From the NCBI RefSeq assembly GCF_004768545.1, contig NZ_CP038635.1, positions 310,001-374,000 of the forward strand: a stretch of 64,000 bases of DNA. The letters run 5' to 3'. Below, in pieces: positions 24,754-34,052 of the stretch; position 1 is the stretch's first letter; every line of letters starts with the position of its first letter. This stretch comes from Cupriavidus oxalaticus. Lineage in GTDB: Bacteria > Pseudomonadota > Gammaproteobacteria > Burkholderiales > Burkholderiaceae. Made by a program: the position numbers and the translations under genes. Under the pieces are notes generated by a model. It was given only the letters and a program-made list of their open reading frames with translations. It had not been told where the DNA came from and did not search any database.

Positions 24754-25401
24754 ATGCTCAAGCTCTACAGCTACTTCCGCAGCTCAGCCTCGTTCCGCGT
24801 GCGCATCGCGCTGGAACTGAAGGGGCTGCCGTACGAATACGTGCCGGTGCACCTGCTCAAGGACGGCGGCCAGCAGCTCAAGCCCGAATTCCGCGCGGTG
24901 AACCCTGACGGCCTGGTGCCGGCGCTGGCCGACGACGGCAACGTGCTGCAGCAATCGCTGGCCATCGTCGAATACCTGGACGAAGTCCATCCCGAGCCGA
25001 AGCTGCTACCCGGCACGGCGCTGGACCGCGCCTATGTGCGCGGGCTGGCGCAGGAAATCGCGTGCGAGATCCATCCGCTGAACAACCTGCGCGTGCTCAA
25101 GTACCTGAAGCACAAGGTGGGTGTGACCGACGAGGTCAAGGACGCGTGGTACCGCCACTGGATCGAGCTGGGCTTCGAGTCGCTGCAGGCCAACCTGGCG
25201 CGCGGCGGCAAGGCGGGGCGCTTCTGCCTTGGCGATACGCCGACGCTGGCCGATATCTGCCTGGTGCCGCAGGTGTTCAATGCGCAGCGCTTCAATGTCG
25301 ACGTGAGCCGCTATCCGGCGATCGCGAGGATCTACGAAGCGTGCATGGCGATGGAGGCGTTCCAGAAGGCGGAGCCGAAGGCGCAGCCGGACGCGGAGTG
25401 A
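24754..25401 (+). CDS. maiA: Maleylacetoacetate/maleylpyruvate isomerase (zeta GST)
   Basis: This is a 215-residue zeta-class glutathione transferase. The active-site motif SYFRSSASFRVRIALELKGLPYEY near the N-terminus contains the SSxxxR signature used by maleylacetoacetate isomerases. It continues with VNPDGLVPAL and QSLAIVEYLDE of the thioredoxin domain. The C-terminal helical domain holds CLGDTPTLADICLVPQVFNAQRF. It makes the fumaryl isomer for the hydrolase gene 4 bp upstream. Whether the true substrate is maleylacetoacetate or maleylpyruvate cannot be decided from sequence alone. Confidence 0.9.
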   Translation: MLKLYSYFRSSASFRVRIALELKGLPYEYVPVHLLKDGGQQLKPEFRAVNPDGLVPALADDGNVLQQSLAIVEYLDEVHPEPKLLPGTALDRAYVRGLAQEIACEIHPLNNLRVLKYLKHKVGVTDEVKDAWYRHWIELGFESLQANLARGGKAGRFCLGDTPTLADICLVPQVFNAQRFNVDVSRYPAIARIYEACMAMEAFQKAEPKAQPDAE

Positions 25402-25432
25402 GCGTGTTGCTTTGATGTGCTGAGGGTTTGCT

Positions 25433-25581
25433 CCCCTCTCCCGCTTGCGGGAGAGGGGCAGGGGTGAGGACTGGAGGGTCTCAACGGCTGACGCCTGTGG
25501 GTTCAAACCGCTGGCCTCGCTTCACGTGGTTCCTTGCTAGACCACCCCTCACCCCAACCCTCTCCCCATGAGGGGAGAGGG
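25433..25581. repeat. Paired REP-like inverted repeats
   Basis: Two GC-rich hairpins face each other. At 25433-25458, CCCCTCTCCCGC-TT-GCGGGAGAGGGG is a perfect 12-bp stem. At 25558-25581, CCCTCTCCCC-ATGA-GGGGAGAGGG is a perfect 10-bp stem. The flanks are also complementary (GGGGTGAGG at 25461-25469 and CCTCACCCC at 25548-25555), so the whole unit can fold head to head. It fills the gap between convergent maiA and ftsY and resembles dispersed intergenic REP/BIME-type elements. It may also act as a terminator for both genes. Confidence 0.75.
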
Positions 25582-25656
25582 AGAACACCTTGCTAAGGCT
25601 AGCACGGGCGGCTTGGGAGCACCCAAAACCGTTGGCATCGGCGTTGTTCTGGATGC

Positions 25657-26817
25657 TTATCCCAGAAGCGCTTCGGCGAATTCCTCCGCCTTGAACGGCT
25701 GCAGATCCTCCACCTTCTCGCCCACGCCGATGAAGTACACCGGCACCGGGCGCTGGCGTGCGATCGCCGCCAGGATGCCGCCCTTGGCTGTCCCGTCCAG
25801 CTTGGTCACGACCAGGCCGGTCAGCCCCAGCGCATCGTCGAAGGCGCGGGTTTGCTGCAGCGCGTTCTGGCCGGTATTGGCGTCGATCACCAGCAGCACC
25901 TCATGCGGCGCGGTCGGCATGGCCTTGCTGATGACGCGCTTGACCTTCTTCAGCTCTTCCATCAGGTGCAGCTGCGTCGGCAGGCGGCCGGCGGTATCGG
26001 CCATCACGATGTCGATGCCGCGCGCCTTGGCCGCGTTCACCGCGTCGAAGATCACCGCGGCGGGGTCGCCGCTTTCCTGCGCCACCACCGTGACGTTGTT
26101 GCGCTCGCCCCAGATCGTCAGCTGTTCGCGCGCGGCGGCGCGGAAGGTATCGCCGGCGGCCAGCAGCACCTTCTGGTCGAAGCGCTGGAAGTGCTTGCAC
26201 AGCTTGCCGATGCTGGTGGTCTTGCCGGCGCCGTTGACGCCCGCGATCATCATCACCAGCGGCTGTTCGCGGCCCAGCGCCATGGTCTTTTCCAGCGGGC
26301 GCAGCAGGTCGGTCAGAAGCGTCTTGAGCGCGGCCTTGACGCCTTCGGCCGATTCGATGCGCTCGGACCTGACCCGCTTGCGCAGCTCGGCGAGCAGATA
26401 TTCGGTGGCTTCCACGCCCGCGTCGGCCATCAGCAGCGCGGTCTCCAGCTCCTCGAACAGCGCCTCGTCGACCTTGACGCCGACGAACAGCGTGCCGATG
26501 TTGCGGCTGGTCTTGGACAGGCCGGTACGCAGCCGCTGCATCCATCCTTGCCGGGCTTCGGCGCTGGTGGCGGGCGGGGGGACCAGTTCAAGCGTTTCGA
26601 TGGTGGCGGCCTCGGGCGCGGCCTGGGACACGGCCACGGGGGCCGGCGCCGGGGGCGGCACCTGGGCGGGGACTGGTGTCGGCGTCGGGACCGGAGCCGG
26701 GGTAGGGGCCGGGGCAGGCGTGGGGGTGGGCGCGGGCGCCTCCAGCGGCGCGGGTGCCGGCGCTGGCGTTTCGACGGACGCGGGCTCGGCCTTGCGCTTC
26801 TTCCAGAAACTAAACAT
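25657..26817 (-). CDS. ftsY: Signal recognition particle receptor FtsY
   Basis: This is a 386-residue SRP GTPase that docks SRP-ribosome complexes at the inner membrane. The N-terminal basic start (MFSFWKKRKAEP) is followed by a very Pro/Ala/Thr-rich linker of about 60 residues instead of the usual acidic A-domain. The N domain is LSKTSRNIGTLFVGVKVDEALFEELETALLMADAGVEAT. The G domain has [23 protein letters not shown] and TKLDGTAKGG, then YFIGVGEKVEDLQPF. It is divergent from the M16 peptidase gene. Confidence 0.95.
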   Translation of the reverse strand: MFSFWKKRKAEPASVETPAPAPAPLEAPAPTPTPAPAPTPAPVPTPTPVPAQVPPPAPAPVAVSQAAPEAATIETLELVPPPATSAEARQGWMQRLRTGLSKTSRNIGTLFVGVKVDEALFEELETALLMADAGVEATEYLLAELRKRVRSERIESAEGVKAALKTLLTDLLRPLEKTMALGREQPLVMMIAGVNGAGKTTSIGKLCKHFQRFDQKVLLAAGDTFRAAAREQLTIWGERNNVTVVAQESGDPAAVIFDAVNAAKARGIDIVMADTAGRLPTQLHLMEELKKVKRVISKAMPTAPHEVLLVIDANTGQNALQQTRAFDDALGLTGLVVTKLDGTAKGGILAAIARQRPVPVYFIGVGEKVEDLQPFKAEEFAEALLG

Positions 26818-26927
26818 TGGGGAATGGAGTCAATACCGGGGCCGCTACCCTGGTGGCACACTGCCGGCAGGCGACCGGTTAATAATCAAGGGCTTACGCT
26901 GACATCGCGAAGGTCGGGGAGAACCCG

Positions 26928-26979
26928 TTGTGGTCCCGGCCGGCGATTGCGTATAGTTCGCTACATCAGTTCGCTACAT
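26928..26979 (+). promoter_or_regulatory. Promoter and 12-bp direct repeat before the M16 gene
   Basis: TTGTGG (26928-26933) and TATAGT (26952-26957) are 18 bp apart, a plausible sigma70 promoter. Overlapping the -10 and start region, AGTTCGCTACAT occurs twice (26955-26966 and 26968-26979), separated by one C. The repeats are placed where a regulator could bind on one face of the helix. It would give a leader of about 80 nt. Confidence 0.5.
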
Positions 26980-27044
26980 GGCTGATCCGCGCGCGCATGC
27001 CGCCCGCGCGGATCGATCGGCAAAATTCTAGCAGACGGGGTCGC

Positions 27045-28583
27045 ATGAACCATTGCGCTGTCCTGACCGCGGCGGGCGCCGAAGGTGCCCAAGCACGCAT
27101 CCAACGGCATTCCCAGCCTACGTCCTCAGCACTTCCAGCCGGCGCCGCGCGCCTGGCGCGGCGCATCGTCCCGGCGTTGCTGCTCGGCCTGCTCCCCTGG
27201 TCATTGCCGGCCGGCGCCCAAGGCGTGGTCGGATCGCCGATGCCTTCCGCGCAGACCGCGCCCGCCGGCGCCACCGCGCATGGCACCACCGAATACCGGC
27301 TCTCCAACGGCCTGCGGCTGATCGTCAAGGAAGACCACCGGGCGCCCACGGTGGCGCACCAGATCTGGTACCGCGTCGGCGGCATCGACGAGGTCAGCGG
27401 CACCACGGGCGTGGCCCACATGCTCGAGCACATGATGTTCAAGGGCACGCCCAAGGTCGGCGTGGGCGAGTTCTCCAAGCAGGTGGCGGCACTGGGCGGG
27501 CGCGAGAACGCCCTGACCAACCGCGACTTCACCATGTACTACCAGCAGATCGGCAAGCAGTACCTGCCGAAGATGATGGAGCTGGAGGCCGACCGCATGG
27601 CCAACCTCATCATCAAAAAGGACGAGTTCGACCGCGAGATGAAGGTGGTGATGGAAGAGCGCCGCCTGCGCACCGACGACTCGTCGCGCGGCACCGTCTA
27701 TGAGCAACTGCTCGCCACCGTCTATACCGCGGCGGCGTATCGCCATCCGGTGATCGGCTGGATGGACGACCTGGTCAATATGCGGGTCGAGGACGTCAAG
27801 GACTGGTACCGCCAGTGGTACGTGCCGAACAACGCGATGGTGATCGTCACCGGCGACGTCAAGGCCGAGGAAGTGCGCGCGCTCGCCCAGCGCTACTACG
27901 GCAAGCTCAAGCCGCGCACGCTGCCGCTGCGCAAGGACCAGGAAGAGCCGGAGCAGAAGGGCATCAAGCGCATCTGGGTCAAGGCACCGGCCGAGAACCC
28001 GTACATGGTGATGGCATACAAGGTGCCGCGGCTGCGCGATGTCGAGAAGGACGTCGACCCGTACGCGCTGGAAGTCCTGGCGGCCGTGCTCAACGGCTAC
28101 GACAATGCCCGCCTGACGCGCGAACTGGTGCGCGAGCAGCGCCTGGCCGACGACGTCAACGTCGGCTACGACAGCATCAACCGCGGCGAGTCGCTGTTCG
28201 TCCTCGACGGCACGCCCGCGGCCGGCCACAGCACCGACGAGATCGAGCGCGCCCTGCGCGCCGAGATCCAGCGCATTGCCAAGGAAGGGGTCTCGCCGGA
28301 AGAGCTCAAGCGGGTCAAGGCGCAGGTGGTGGCCGGGCAGATCTACAAGCGCGATTCGGTGTTCGGGCAAGGCATGGAGATCGGCGTATCCGAGATTTCT
28401 GATCTCTCGTGGCGCCAGATCGACCGTATGCTCGACAAGATCAAGGCCGTCACGCCGGCGCAGGTGCAGGCAGTCGCCTCGAAGTATTTCAACGACGATA
28501 ACCTGACCGTGGCCACGCTGGTGCCGCAGCCGATCGATCCGAACAAGCCCAAGACCCAGGCCCCGTCGGGCCTGCGCCACTGA
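27045..28583 (+). CDS. M16-family zinc peptidase, active subunit
   Basis: This is a 512-residue secreted peptidase of the pitrilysin/processing-peptidase family (M16B). An N-terminal hydrophobic segment (RRIVPALLLGLLPWSLPAGAQG) is the likely signal peptide, so it is probably periplasmic. The inverted zinc motif HxxEH is present in GVAHMLEHMMFKGT, and the distal Glu lies in the MKVVMEERR region. It is followed 9 bp downstream by a second M16 gene lacking that motif; such pairs form heterodimers. The start at 27045 was chosen as the first ATG after the promoter. Physiological substrate unknown. Confidence 0.9.
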   Translation: MNHCAVLTAAGAEGAQARIQRHSQPTSSALPAGAARLARRIVPALLLGLLPWSLPAGAQGVVGSPMPSAQTAPAGATAHGTTEYRLSNGLRLIVKEDHRAPTVAHQIWYRVGGIDEVSGTTGVAHMLEHMMFKGTPKVGVGEFSKQVAALGGRENALTNRDFTMYYQQIGKQYLPKMMELEADRMANLIIKKDEFDREMKVVMEERRLRTDDSSRGTVYEQLLATVYTAAAYRHPVIGWMDDLVNMRVEDVKDWYRQWYVPNNAMVIVTGDVKAEEVRALAQRYYGKLKPRTLPLRKDQEEPEQKGIKRIWVKAPAENPYMVMAYKVPRLRDVEKDVDPYALEVLAAVLNGYDNARLTRELVREQRLADDVNVGYDSINRGESLFVLDGTPAAGHSTDEIERALRAEIQRIAKEGVSPEELKRVKAQVVAGQIYKRDSVFGQGMEIGVSEISDLSWRQIDRMLDKIKAVTPAQVQAVASKYFNDDNLTVATLVPQPIDPNKPKTQAPSGLRH

Positions 28584-28592
28584 GGAACGACC

Positions 28593-29984
28593 ATGTCCCA
28601 GTCCGCCACTTCATTCAATGCGCGGCCCCGCACGCTGCGCATGCTGGCCGGCGCGGCGCTCGGCGCCGCCATGCTGCTGGCCGCGCAGCTGGCCCAGGCC
28701 GCGATCCCGATCGAGCACTGGACCGCATCCACCGGCGCGCGCGTGTACTTTGTCCACAGCCCGTCGATCCCGATGCTCGACGTCAATATCGACTTCGATG
28801 CCGGCAGCCGCTATGACCCGCCCGGCAAGGCCGGCCTGGCGACGCTGACGGCGGCGCTGCTGGACAAGGGCGCGGGCGCGCAGGACGGCCAGCCGGCCCG
28901 TGACGAGGCGCAGATTGCCGACGCCTTTGCCGATACCGGAGCGGCTTTCGGCGGCGCGGCGGGCGGCGACCGCGGCGGCATCGGGCTGCGCACGCTGACC
29001 GCGCAACTCGAGCTGGACCAGTCGGTGGCGCTGGCCGCGCAGCTGATCAAGGCGCCGACCTACCCGGACGCCGTGGTCGGGCGCGAGAAGCAGCGCCTGA
29101 TCACCGCCATCCGCGAGGCCGACACCAAGCCGGGGGTGATTGCCGACAAGGCGCTGTCCAGGGCCATGTACCCGGACCATCCCTACGGCATCGCGGCTAC
29201 GCCGGAGAGCGTGCAGTCGATCACGCGCGATGACATCGCCAGATTCTGGCGCGACAACTACGGCGCGCAGCGCGCGGTGGTGACGCTGATCGGCGCCATC
29301 GACCGCAAGCAGGCCGAAGCCCTTGCCGAGCGGCTTACGAGCGGGCTGCCGCAGGGCAGTGCCGCCCCGGCGCTGCCGCAGGTCAAGCTCAACATCCCGG
29401 CCAGCGAGCAGCGCCTGCCGCATCCGGCGCAGCAATCGAGCGTGGCCATCGGCCAGCCGTCGATCGCGCGCGGCGACCCTGACTACTTCGCGCTGCTGGT
29501 GGGCAACTACGTGCTTGGCGGCGGCGGTTTCAGTTCGCGCCTGACCGACGAGGTGCGCGAGAAGCGCGGACTGACCTACGGTGTCGACAGCTATTTCGCG
29601 CCGTCGAAACAGCCGGGGCCGTTCGGCATCAGCCTGCAGACCAAGAAGGCGCAGACCGATGAAGCGCTGGCATTGGTGCGCCAGGTGCTGGCGCGCTTTG
29701 TCGCGGAAGGGCCGACCGACAAGGAACTGCGCGCGGCCAAGGACAACCTGATCAACGGCTTCCCGCTGCGCATCGACAACAACCGCAAGCTGCTGACGAA
29801 CGTTGCCAATATCGGCTGGTACGGACTGCCGCTGGACTATCTTGACACCTGGACCGCGCAGGTCGGCAAGGTCACCCGCGAGCAGGTCAGGGCGGCCTTC
29901 CAGCGCCATGTGCGCCCGGACGGCATGGCCACGGTGATCGTCGGCGGCCCGGTGGGAAGCGCGCCGACCGCATCGCGGAAGTGA
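28593..29984 (+). CDS. M16-family peptidase-like protein, inactive partner subunit
   Basis: This is a 463-residue M16B-family protein with a signal peptide (LRMLAGAALGAAMLLAAQLAQA). At the position of the HxxEH motif it reads LATLTAALLDKGA, so the zinc ligands are missing. The C-terminal Arg/Tyr substrate-binding region is kept (GGGFSSRLTDEVREKRGLTYGVDSYF). This matches the non-catalytic subunit of two-gene M16B peptidases. It is 9 bp downstream of the active subunit gene and almost certainly cotranscribed and assembled with it. Confidence 0.9.
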   Translation: MSQSATSFNARPRTLRMLAGAALGAAMLLAAQLAQAAIPIEHWTASTGARVYFVHSPSIPMLDVNIDFDAGSRYDPPGKAGLATLTAALLDKGAGAQDGQPARDEAQIADAFADTGAAFGGAAGGDRGGIGLRTLTAQLELDQSVALAAQLIKAPTYPDAVVGREKQRLITAIREADTKPGVIADKALSRAMYPDHPYGIAATPESVQSITRDDIARFWRDNYGAQRAVVTLIGAIDRKQAEALAERLTSGLPQGSAAPALPQVKLNIPASEQRLPHPAQQSSVAIGQPSIARGDPDYFALLVGNYVLGGGGFSSRLTDEVREKRGLTYGVDSYFAPSKQPGPFGISLQTKKAQTDEALALVRQVLARFVAEGPTDKELRAAKDNLINGFPLRIDNNRKLLTNVANIGWYGLPLDYLDTWTAQVGKVTREQVRAAFQRHVRPDGMATVIVGGPVGSAPTASRK

Positions 29985-30060
29985 TGCAGGCGCCTCAACG
30001 CGCGGGTCCGCCTATGCGCGCGGCCTCACGCGTGGCTGCGGCGAACCGTCCCGCAGGCTC

Positions 30061-30066
30061 TACAAT
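30061..30066 (+). promoter_or_regulatory. Possible -10 box at the rsmD start
   Basis: TACAAT ends 6 bp before the rsmD ATG, which would place the transcription start at or beside the A of ATG, a leaderless arrangement. There is no convincing -35 and no ribosome-binding site. Confidence 0.35.
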
Positions 30067-30072
30067 CACGGG

Positions 30073-30777
30073 ATGAATTCGCGTTCCCGATTGCCTTCGC
30101 CCGCTCCCGGCGGGCGTACTCCTTCTTCCGCGCCGGCCGCTGCCGCCGGCGGACGTTCTCCCGCAGCCCCTCCGCGCCCGGTGCCGCGCCAGGCGCCGTC
30201 CCAGGTCCGCATCATCGGCGGGCGCTGGAAGCGTACGCTGCTGCCGGTGCCGGACGCTCAGGGTTTGCGTCCGACGCCCGACCGCGTGCGCGAAACCCTG
30301 TTCAACTGGCTCGGCCAGGACCTGTCGGGGCTAGCCTGCCTGGACCTGTTCGCCGGCTCCGGCGCGCTCGGCTTCGAAGCCGCCTCCCGCGGCGCGGCTG
30401 CAGTAACGCTGGTGGAATTCAACCCGCGCGCAGCCAGGCAGCTGCGCGACAACCAGTACCGGCTCGATGCCAGCCAGGTGCGCGTCGTGCAGGGCGATGC
30501 CTTTACGGTCGCGGCGCAGTTGCCCGACGGCAGCTTCGACGTGGTGTTCCTGGACCCGCCCTTTGCCGAGGACTGGATCGGCCCGTCGCTGGAGCATGCC
30601 GCGCGGCTGCTGCGGCCCGGTGGCGCCGTCTATGTCGAAACCGACCATGTGCTGACCGGCGTCGACGCCCCGGTCCCGGCATCGCTTGAGATCGTGCGCC
30701 ATGCGCGCGCCGGCGCGGTGCATTTCCATCTGCTGCAGCACCGCCAGCACCCACAGCACGGCAACGGCGCCGGTTGA
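30073..30777 (+). CDS. rsmD: 16S rRNA (guanine966-N2)-methyltransferase RsmD
   Basis: This 234-residue methyltransferase makes m2G966 in 16S rRNA. A Pro/Ala-rich disordered start of about 40 residues precedes the conserved RIIGGRWKRTLLPVPDAQGLRPTPDRVRETLFNWL. SAM motif I is CLDLFAGSGALGFEAASRGA. The catalytic NPPY-like motif is VVFLDPPFAEDW. The start at 30073 is the only good one, but the extra N-terminal tail may in part reflect a later real start. It is followed after 239 bp by coaD. Confidence 0.93.
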   Translation: MNSRSRLPSPAPGGRTPSSAPAAAAGGRSPAAPPRPVPRQAPSQVRIIGGRWKRTLLPVPDAQGLRPTPDRVRETLFNWLGQDLSGLACLDLFAGSGALGFEAASRGAAAVTLVEFNPRAARQLRDNQYRLDASQVRVVQGDAFTVAAQLPDGSFDVVFLDPPFAEDWIGPSLEHAARLLRPGGAVYVETDHVLTGVDAPVPASLEIVRHARAGAVHFHLLQHRQHPQHGNGAG

Positions 30778-30889
30778 CGGCCTGCTCCGGGATTGCGCGA
30801 AGCTCCAGTTTCGCCATGCGCTAAGGGCACCTTCCCGATTGCGGAACGGATTCTTGGGTGCAGTGCCGCAAAACGGTGTGCCGCCCGCC

Positions 30890-30917
30890 TTCCAAGTGGC
30901 GCATTTAGGGTTACACT
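30890..30917 (+). promoter_or_regulatory. Possible promoter upstream of coaD
   Basis: TTCCAA (30890-30895) and TACACT (30912-30917) are spaced by 16 bp in the 239-bp rsmD-coaD gap. Each box is imperfect, so this is a tentative sigma70-type call. The rest of the gap shows nothing else convincing. Confidence 0.35.
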
Positions 30918-31016
30918 ACGCCGCTGTCACAACGCTCGCGACGCAGCACCCGCGCCGGTCCGGCCGGCGAACGAGGCGGCCACAACGGCCGGCAGCGGGC
31001 AGATCAAGGAGGAAGT

Positions 31017-31830
<814 letters not shown>

Positions 31831-31895
31831 TCGGCTGGCCGTCGGCCCGCATCGCTTCGCACCACGCCGCACCAAGTCGCACTGCACTCAGAGGT

Positions 31896-31936
31896 AAAAA
31901 AAGCCCCCGTCACCGCAAGGTGGCGGGGGCTTAACT
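31896..31936. terminator. Bidirectional terminator between ferredoxin and PhoX genes
   Basis: A 13-bp stem AGCCCCCGTCACC / GGTGGCGGGGGCT with one G-T wobble and a GCAA loop is preceded by seven A and followed by TAACTTTT. It separates the convergent ferredoxin and PhoX-type genes and should work best for the minus strand, where the T-run is longer. Confidence 0.85.
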
Positions 31937-31982
31937 TTTCCCCAGTTACTACGGTACTACGACACTACACGGTACAACGCGG

Positions 31983-33845
31983 TCACGCACCCATCGGCTT
32001 GCCATCCGTGCGGCGCACGACGATGGTCGACGAGCGCGGCGGCTTGGCGGCGTCCGGCCACTGGCCGGTCGGGTGCTGGATGTTGATGAAGCAGGTGGTC
32101 AGGTCCGGCGTGTAGGCGATGCCGGTGATCTCGCAACCCTTCGGTCCCACCAGGAAGCGCTTCGACTGCCCCGTCGGCGAGATGTAGTACATGCTGTTGT
32201 TGCCGAAGGTGTTGGTGTAGGTCGAGCTGGTGCTGGAGTCGGTCTGCACCCACAGGCGGCCCTTCGGGTCCACGCGCAGGCCGTCCGGGCTCGAGAAGGT
32301 ATCGCCGTTGATGTTGCCCTTCAGGTTGTCCGTGGCCAGCGACGGGTCGCCGGCCTGCAGCAGGATGCTCCAGGTGAAGGTGGTGGCCAGCGGCGAGTCG
32401 CCGGCTTCCTTCCACTGGACGATGTGGCCGTGCAGGTTCTGCACGCGCGGGTTGGCGGCGTCGGTTTGCTGGCGGCCGCTGTTGTTGGTCAGCGTGCAGT
32501 AGACGGTCTTGTCCAGGCCGACCGTGATCCATTCCGGGCGGTCCATCAGCGTGCCGCCGGCCACGCGCGCGGCCGCCTTGGTGTTGACCAGCACGTCGGC
32601 CTGCGTGGCGAAGTCGACCGTGGTCGGTGCCGGTGCGGTGGCGAACTGGGTCCAGTTGCCCGGATCCGAGGCGCCGACGGTCAGGCCGTTCTTGCCTTGC
32701 GTCAGCTCGATCCACTGCCCGCTGCCGTCGGCGTTGAACTTCGCCACGTACAGCGTGCCGCTGTCCAGCAGGTTGGCGTTGGCGGCGCGATCGTTGGGGT
32801 CGAACGCCTTGCTCGGGATGAACTTGTAGATGCAGCCCGGCGTGCCGTCGTCGCCCATGTAGAAGGCCACGTTGTTGCCGGTGTCGGTCATGAAGGCAAC
32901 GTTCTCATGGTCGAAGCGGCCCATCGCGGTGCGCTTGGCCGGCGCGCCCAGCGTGCCGTACGGGTCGATCTCGACGACCCAGCCGTAGCCCTTCTCGTCC
33001 TGGATCGGATCCAGGTAGTTGTCCGTGCTTTCTTCGCAGGTCAGGTAGGTGCCCCAGGGCGTGTACCCGCTTGAGCAGTTGTTCAGCATGCCAACCACGG
33101 TCGGGCCCACCACCGGAGCGGCCGGACCACCCACGCGGTACAGCGTGTTGCCGGTGTAGCGCTTGTTGTAGATCGAGTCGCGCTTGACCTGCCACTTGCC
33201 GCTGGCAGCCAGTTCGACCTCGATCACCGAGATGCCGACCGCCGACAGCGCGATGCGCTTCTGCTCCGGCGTGGCGGTGCCTGCGCTGTAGGTGCCGCCG
33301 GCGAACAGGATGTTGTAGTCCGGCAGTTCGTGGTTGATGGCGAGCAGGCCGCCCTTCTGCGGATCGACACCCGACAGCGCGAAGAAGTGCATGCCGTCGT
33401 GGTTGCCGCCGGCCTGGCGCTCGGTTTCGGCCGACGACTGGAACGCGCCGGCATAGCCGGTGGCGCCGGCCTCGACCGGGTCGCCGGCGGAAAATAGCAC
33501 GTCGACGCTGTAGCCGTTCGGCACGACCACCGCGTCGGCGGTCGACTTGGCGACCGGCTCGAAGGTGACCTCATAGCTCGGCGTGACCGCGCCAGGTGCC
33601 GGACCGGGGGCCGGCGCCGGAGCGGGGGCAGGTGCGGGCGCCGGCGCAGGATCGTCGCCACCACCGCAGGCGGCCAGCAGGCCGCTGCCGAAGGCGGAGA
33701 ACAGCGACAGGCCCACGCCGCCGCGCAGCACGCGGCGGCGGGCCGGGTTGGCCGCAACGATGTCTTCCAGCCGCTGGCCGGGCACGTCAACGTCAGGCTT
33801 GGCAGCACGGCCGGCGGCGCGCGCTTCATCGGTCAGGTACGACAT
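31983..33845 (-). CDS. PhoX-family (DUF839) alkaline phosphatase-like protein
   Basis: This 620-residue secreted protein belongs to the PhoX/DUF839 family, whose characterised members are Tat-exported Ca/Fe-dependent alkaline phosphatases. The N-terminus has ARRRVLRGGVGLSLFSAFGSGLLAACGGG, a Tat-like motif with a possible lipobox Cys, followed by an Ala-Pro repeat linker. The body has GGNHDGMHFFAL, LLAINHE, NCSSGYTPWGTYLTCEESTDNY, GRFDHENVAFM and SPDGLRVDPKGRLWVQTD, all typical. A Pho-box-like site lies about 90 bp upstream, which suggests phosphate-starvation induction. Catalysis itself is inferred from the family. Confidence 0.9.
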   Translation of the reverse strand: MSYLTDEARAAGRAAKPDVDVPGQRLEDIVAANPARRRVLRGGVGLSLFSAFGSGLLAACGGGDDPAPAPAPAPAPAPAPGPAPGAVTPSYEVTFEPVAKSTADAVVVPNGYSVDVLFSAGDPVEAGATGYAGAFQSSAETERQAGGNHDGMHFFALSGVDPQKGGLLAINHELPDYNILFAGGTYSAGTATPEQKRIALSAVGISVIEVELAASGKWQVKRDSIYNKRYTGNTLYRVGGPAAPVVGPTVVGMLNNCSSGYTPWGTYLTCEESTDNYLDPIQDEKGYGWVVEIDPYGTLGAPAKRTAMGRFDHENVAFMTDTGNNVAFYMGDDGTPGCIYKFIPSKAFDPNDRAANANLLDSGTLYVAKFNADGSGQWIELTQGKNGLTVGASDPGNWTQFATAPAPTTVDFATQADVLVNTKAAARVAGGTLMDRPEWITVGLDKTVYCTLTNNSGRQQTDAANPRVQNLHGHIVQWKEAGDSPLATTFTWSILLQAGDPSLATDNLKGNINGDTFSSPDGLRVDPKGRLWVQTDSSTSSTYTNTFGNNSMYYISPTGQSKRFLVGPKGCEITGIAYTPDLTTCFINIQHPTGQWPDAAKPPRSSTIVVRRTDGKPMGA

Positions 33846-33932
33846 GGGCTTTCCTCTCTTGCGGGTTTGTCATGCGCGCCGGCTACGATATGATGCCGGC
33901 GCGGTGGAAACCCCGCAATGTAGGGACTGCCC

Positions 33933-33950
33933 ATGGAAGTTTGATGACAG
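33933..33950 (-). promoter_or_regulatory. Pho-box-like PhoB site upstream of the PhoX gene
   Basis: Read on the minus strand, CTGTCAT-CAAA-CTTCCAT matches the 7-4-7 layout of the PhoB box. The first half is perfect and the second matches 5 of 7 bases. It is 88-105 bp upstream of the PhoX-type start, a normal distance for an activator site. Confidence 0.6.
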
Positions 33951-33989
33951 CTTGTCTGCAACATAAGAGTTGCAGCGCGCCAACGACAA

Positions 33990-34011
33990 ACGGGCCGCGT
34001 GTGCGGCCCGT
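33990..34011. terminator. Hairpin downstream of pth
   Basis: A 9-bp perfect stem ACGGGCCGC / GCGGCCCGT has a GTGT loop and lies about 40 bp after the pth stop on the minus strand. Only a short TTTG follows, so it is a weak intrinsic terminator or an mRNA 3'-end stabiliser. Confidence 0.5.
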
Positions 34012-34052
34012 GTCACATGGATGTCGCAGGAATGTGCCTGCGCTGCCCACCT

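Noticed and set aside
33590..33660. Ala-Pro-coding repeat in the PhoX gene, considered as a CRISPR-like or minisatellite array
   Set aside because: It is a simple low-complexity linker in frame with the protein. There are no spacers or regular repeat units.
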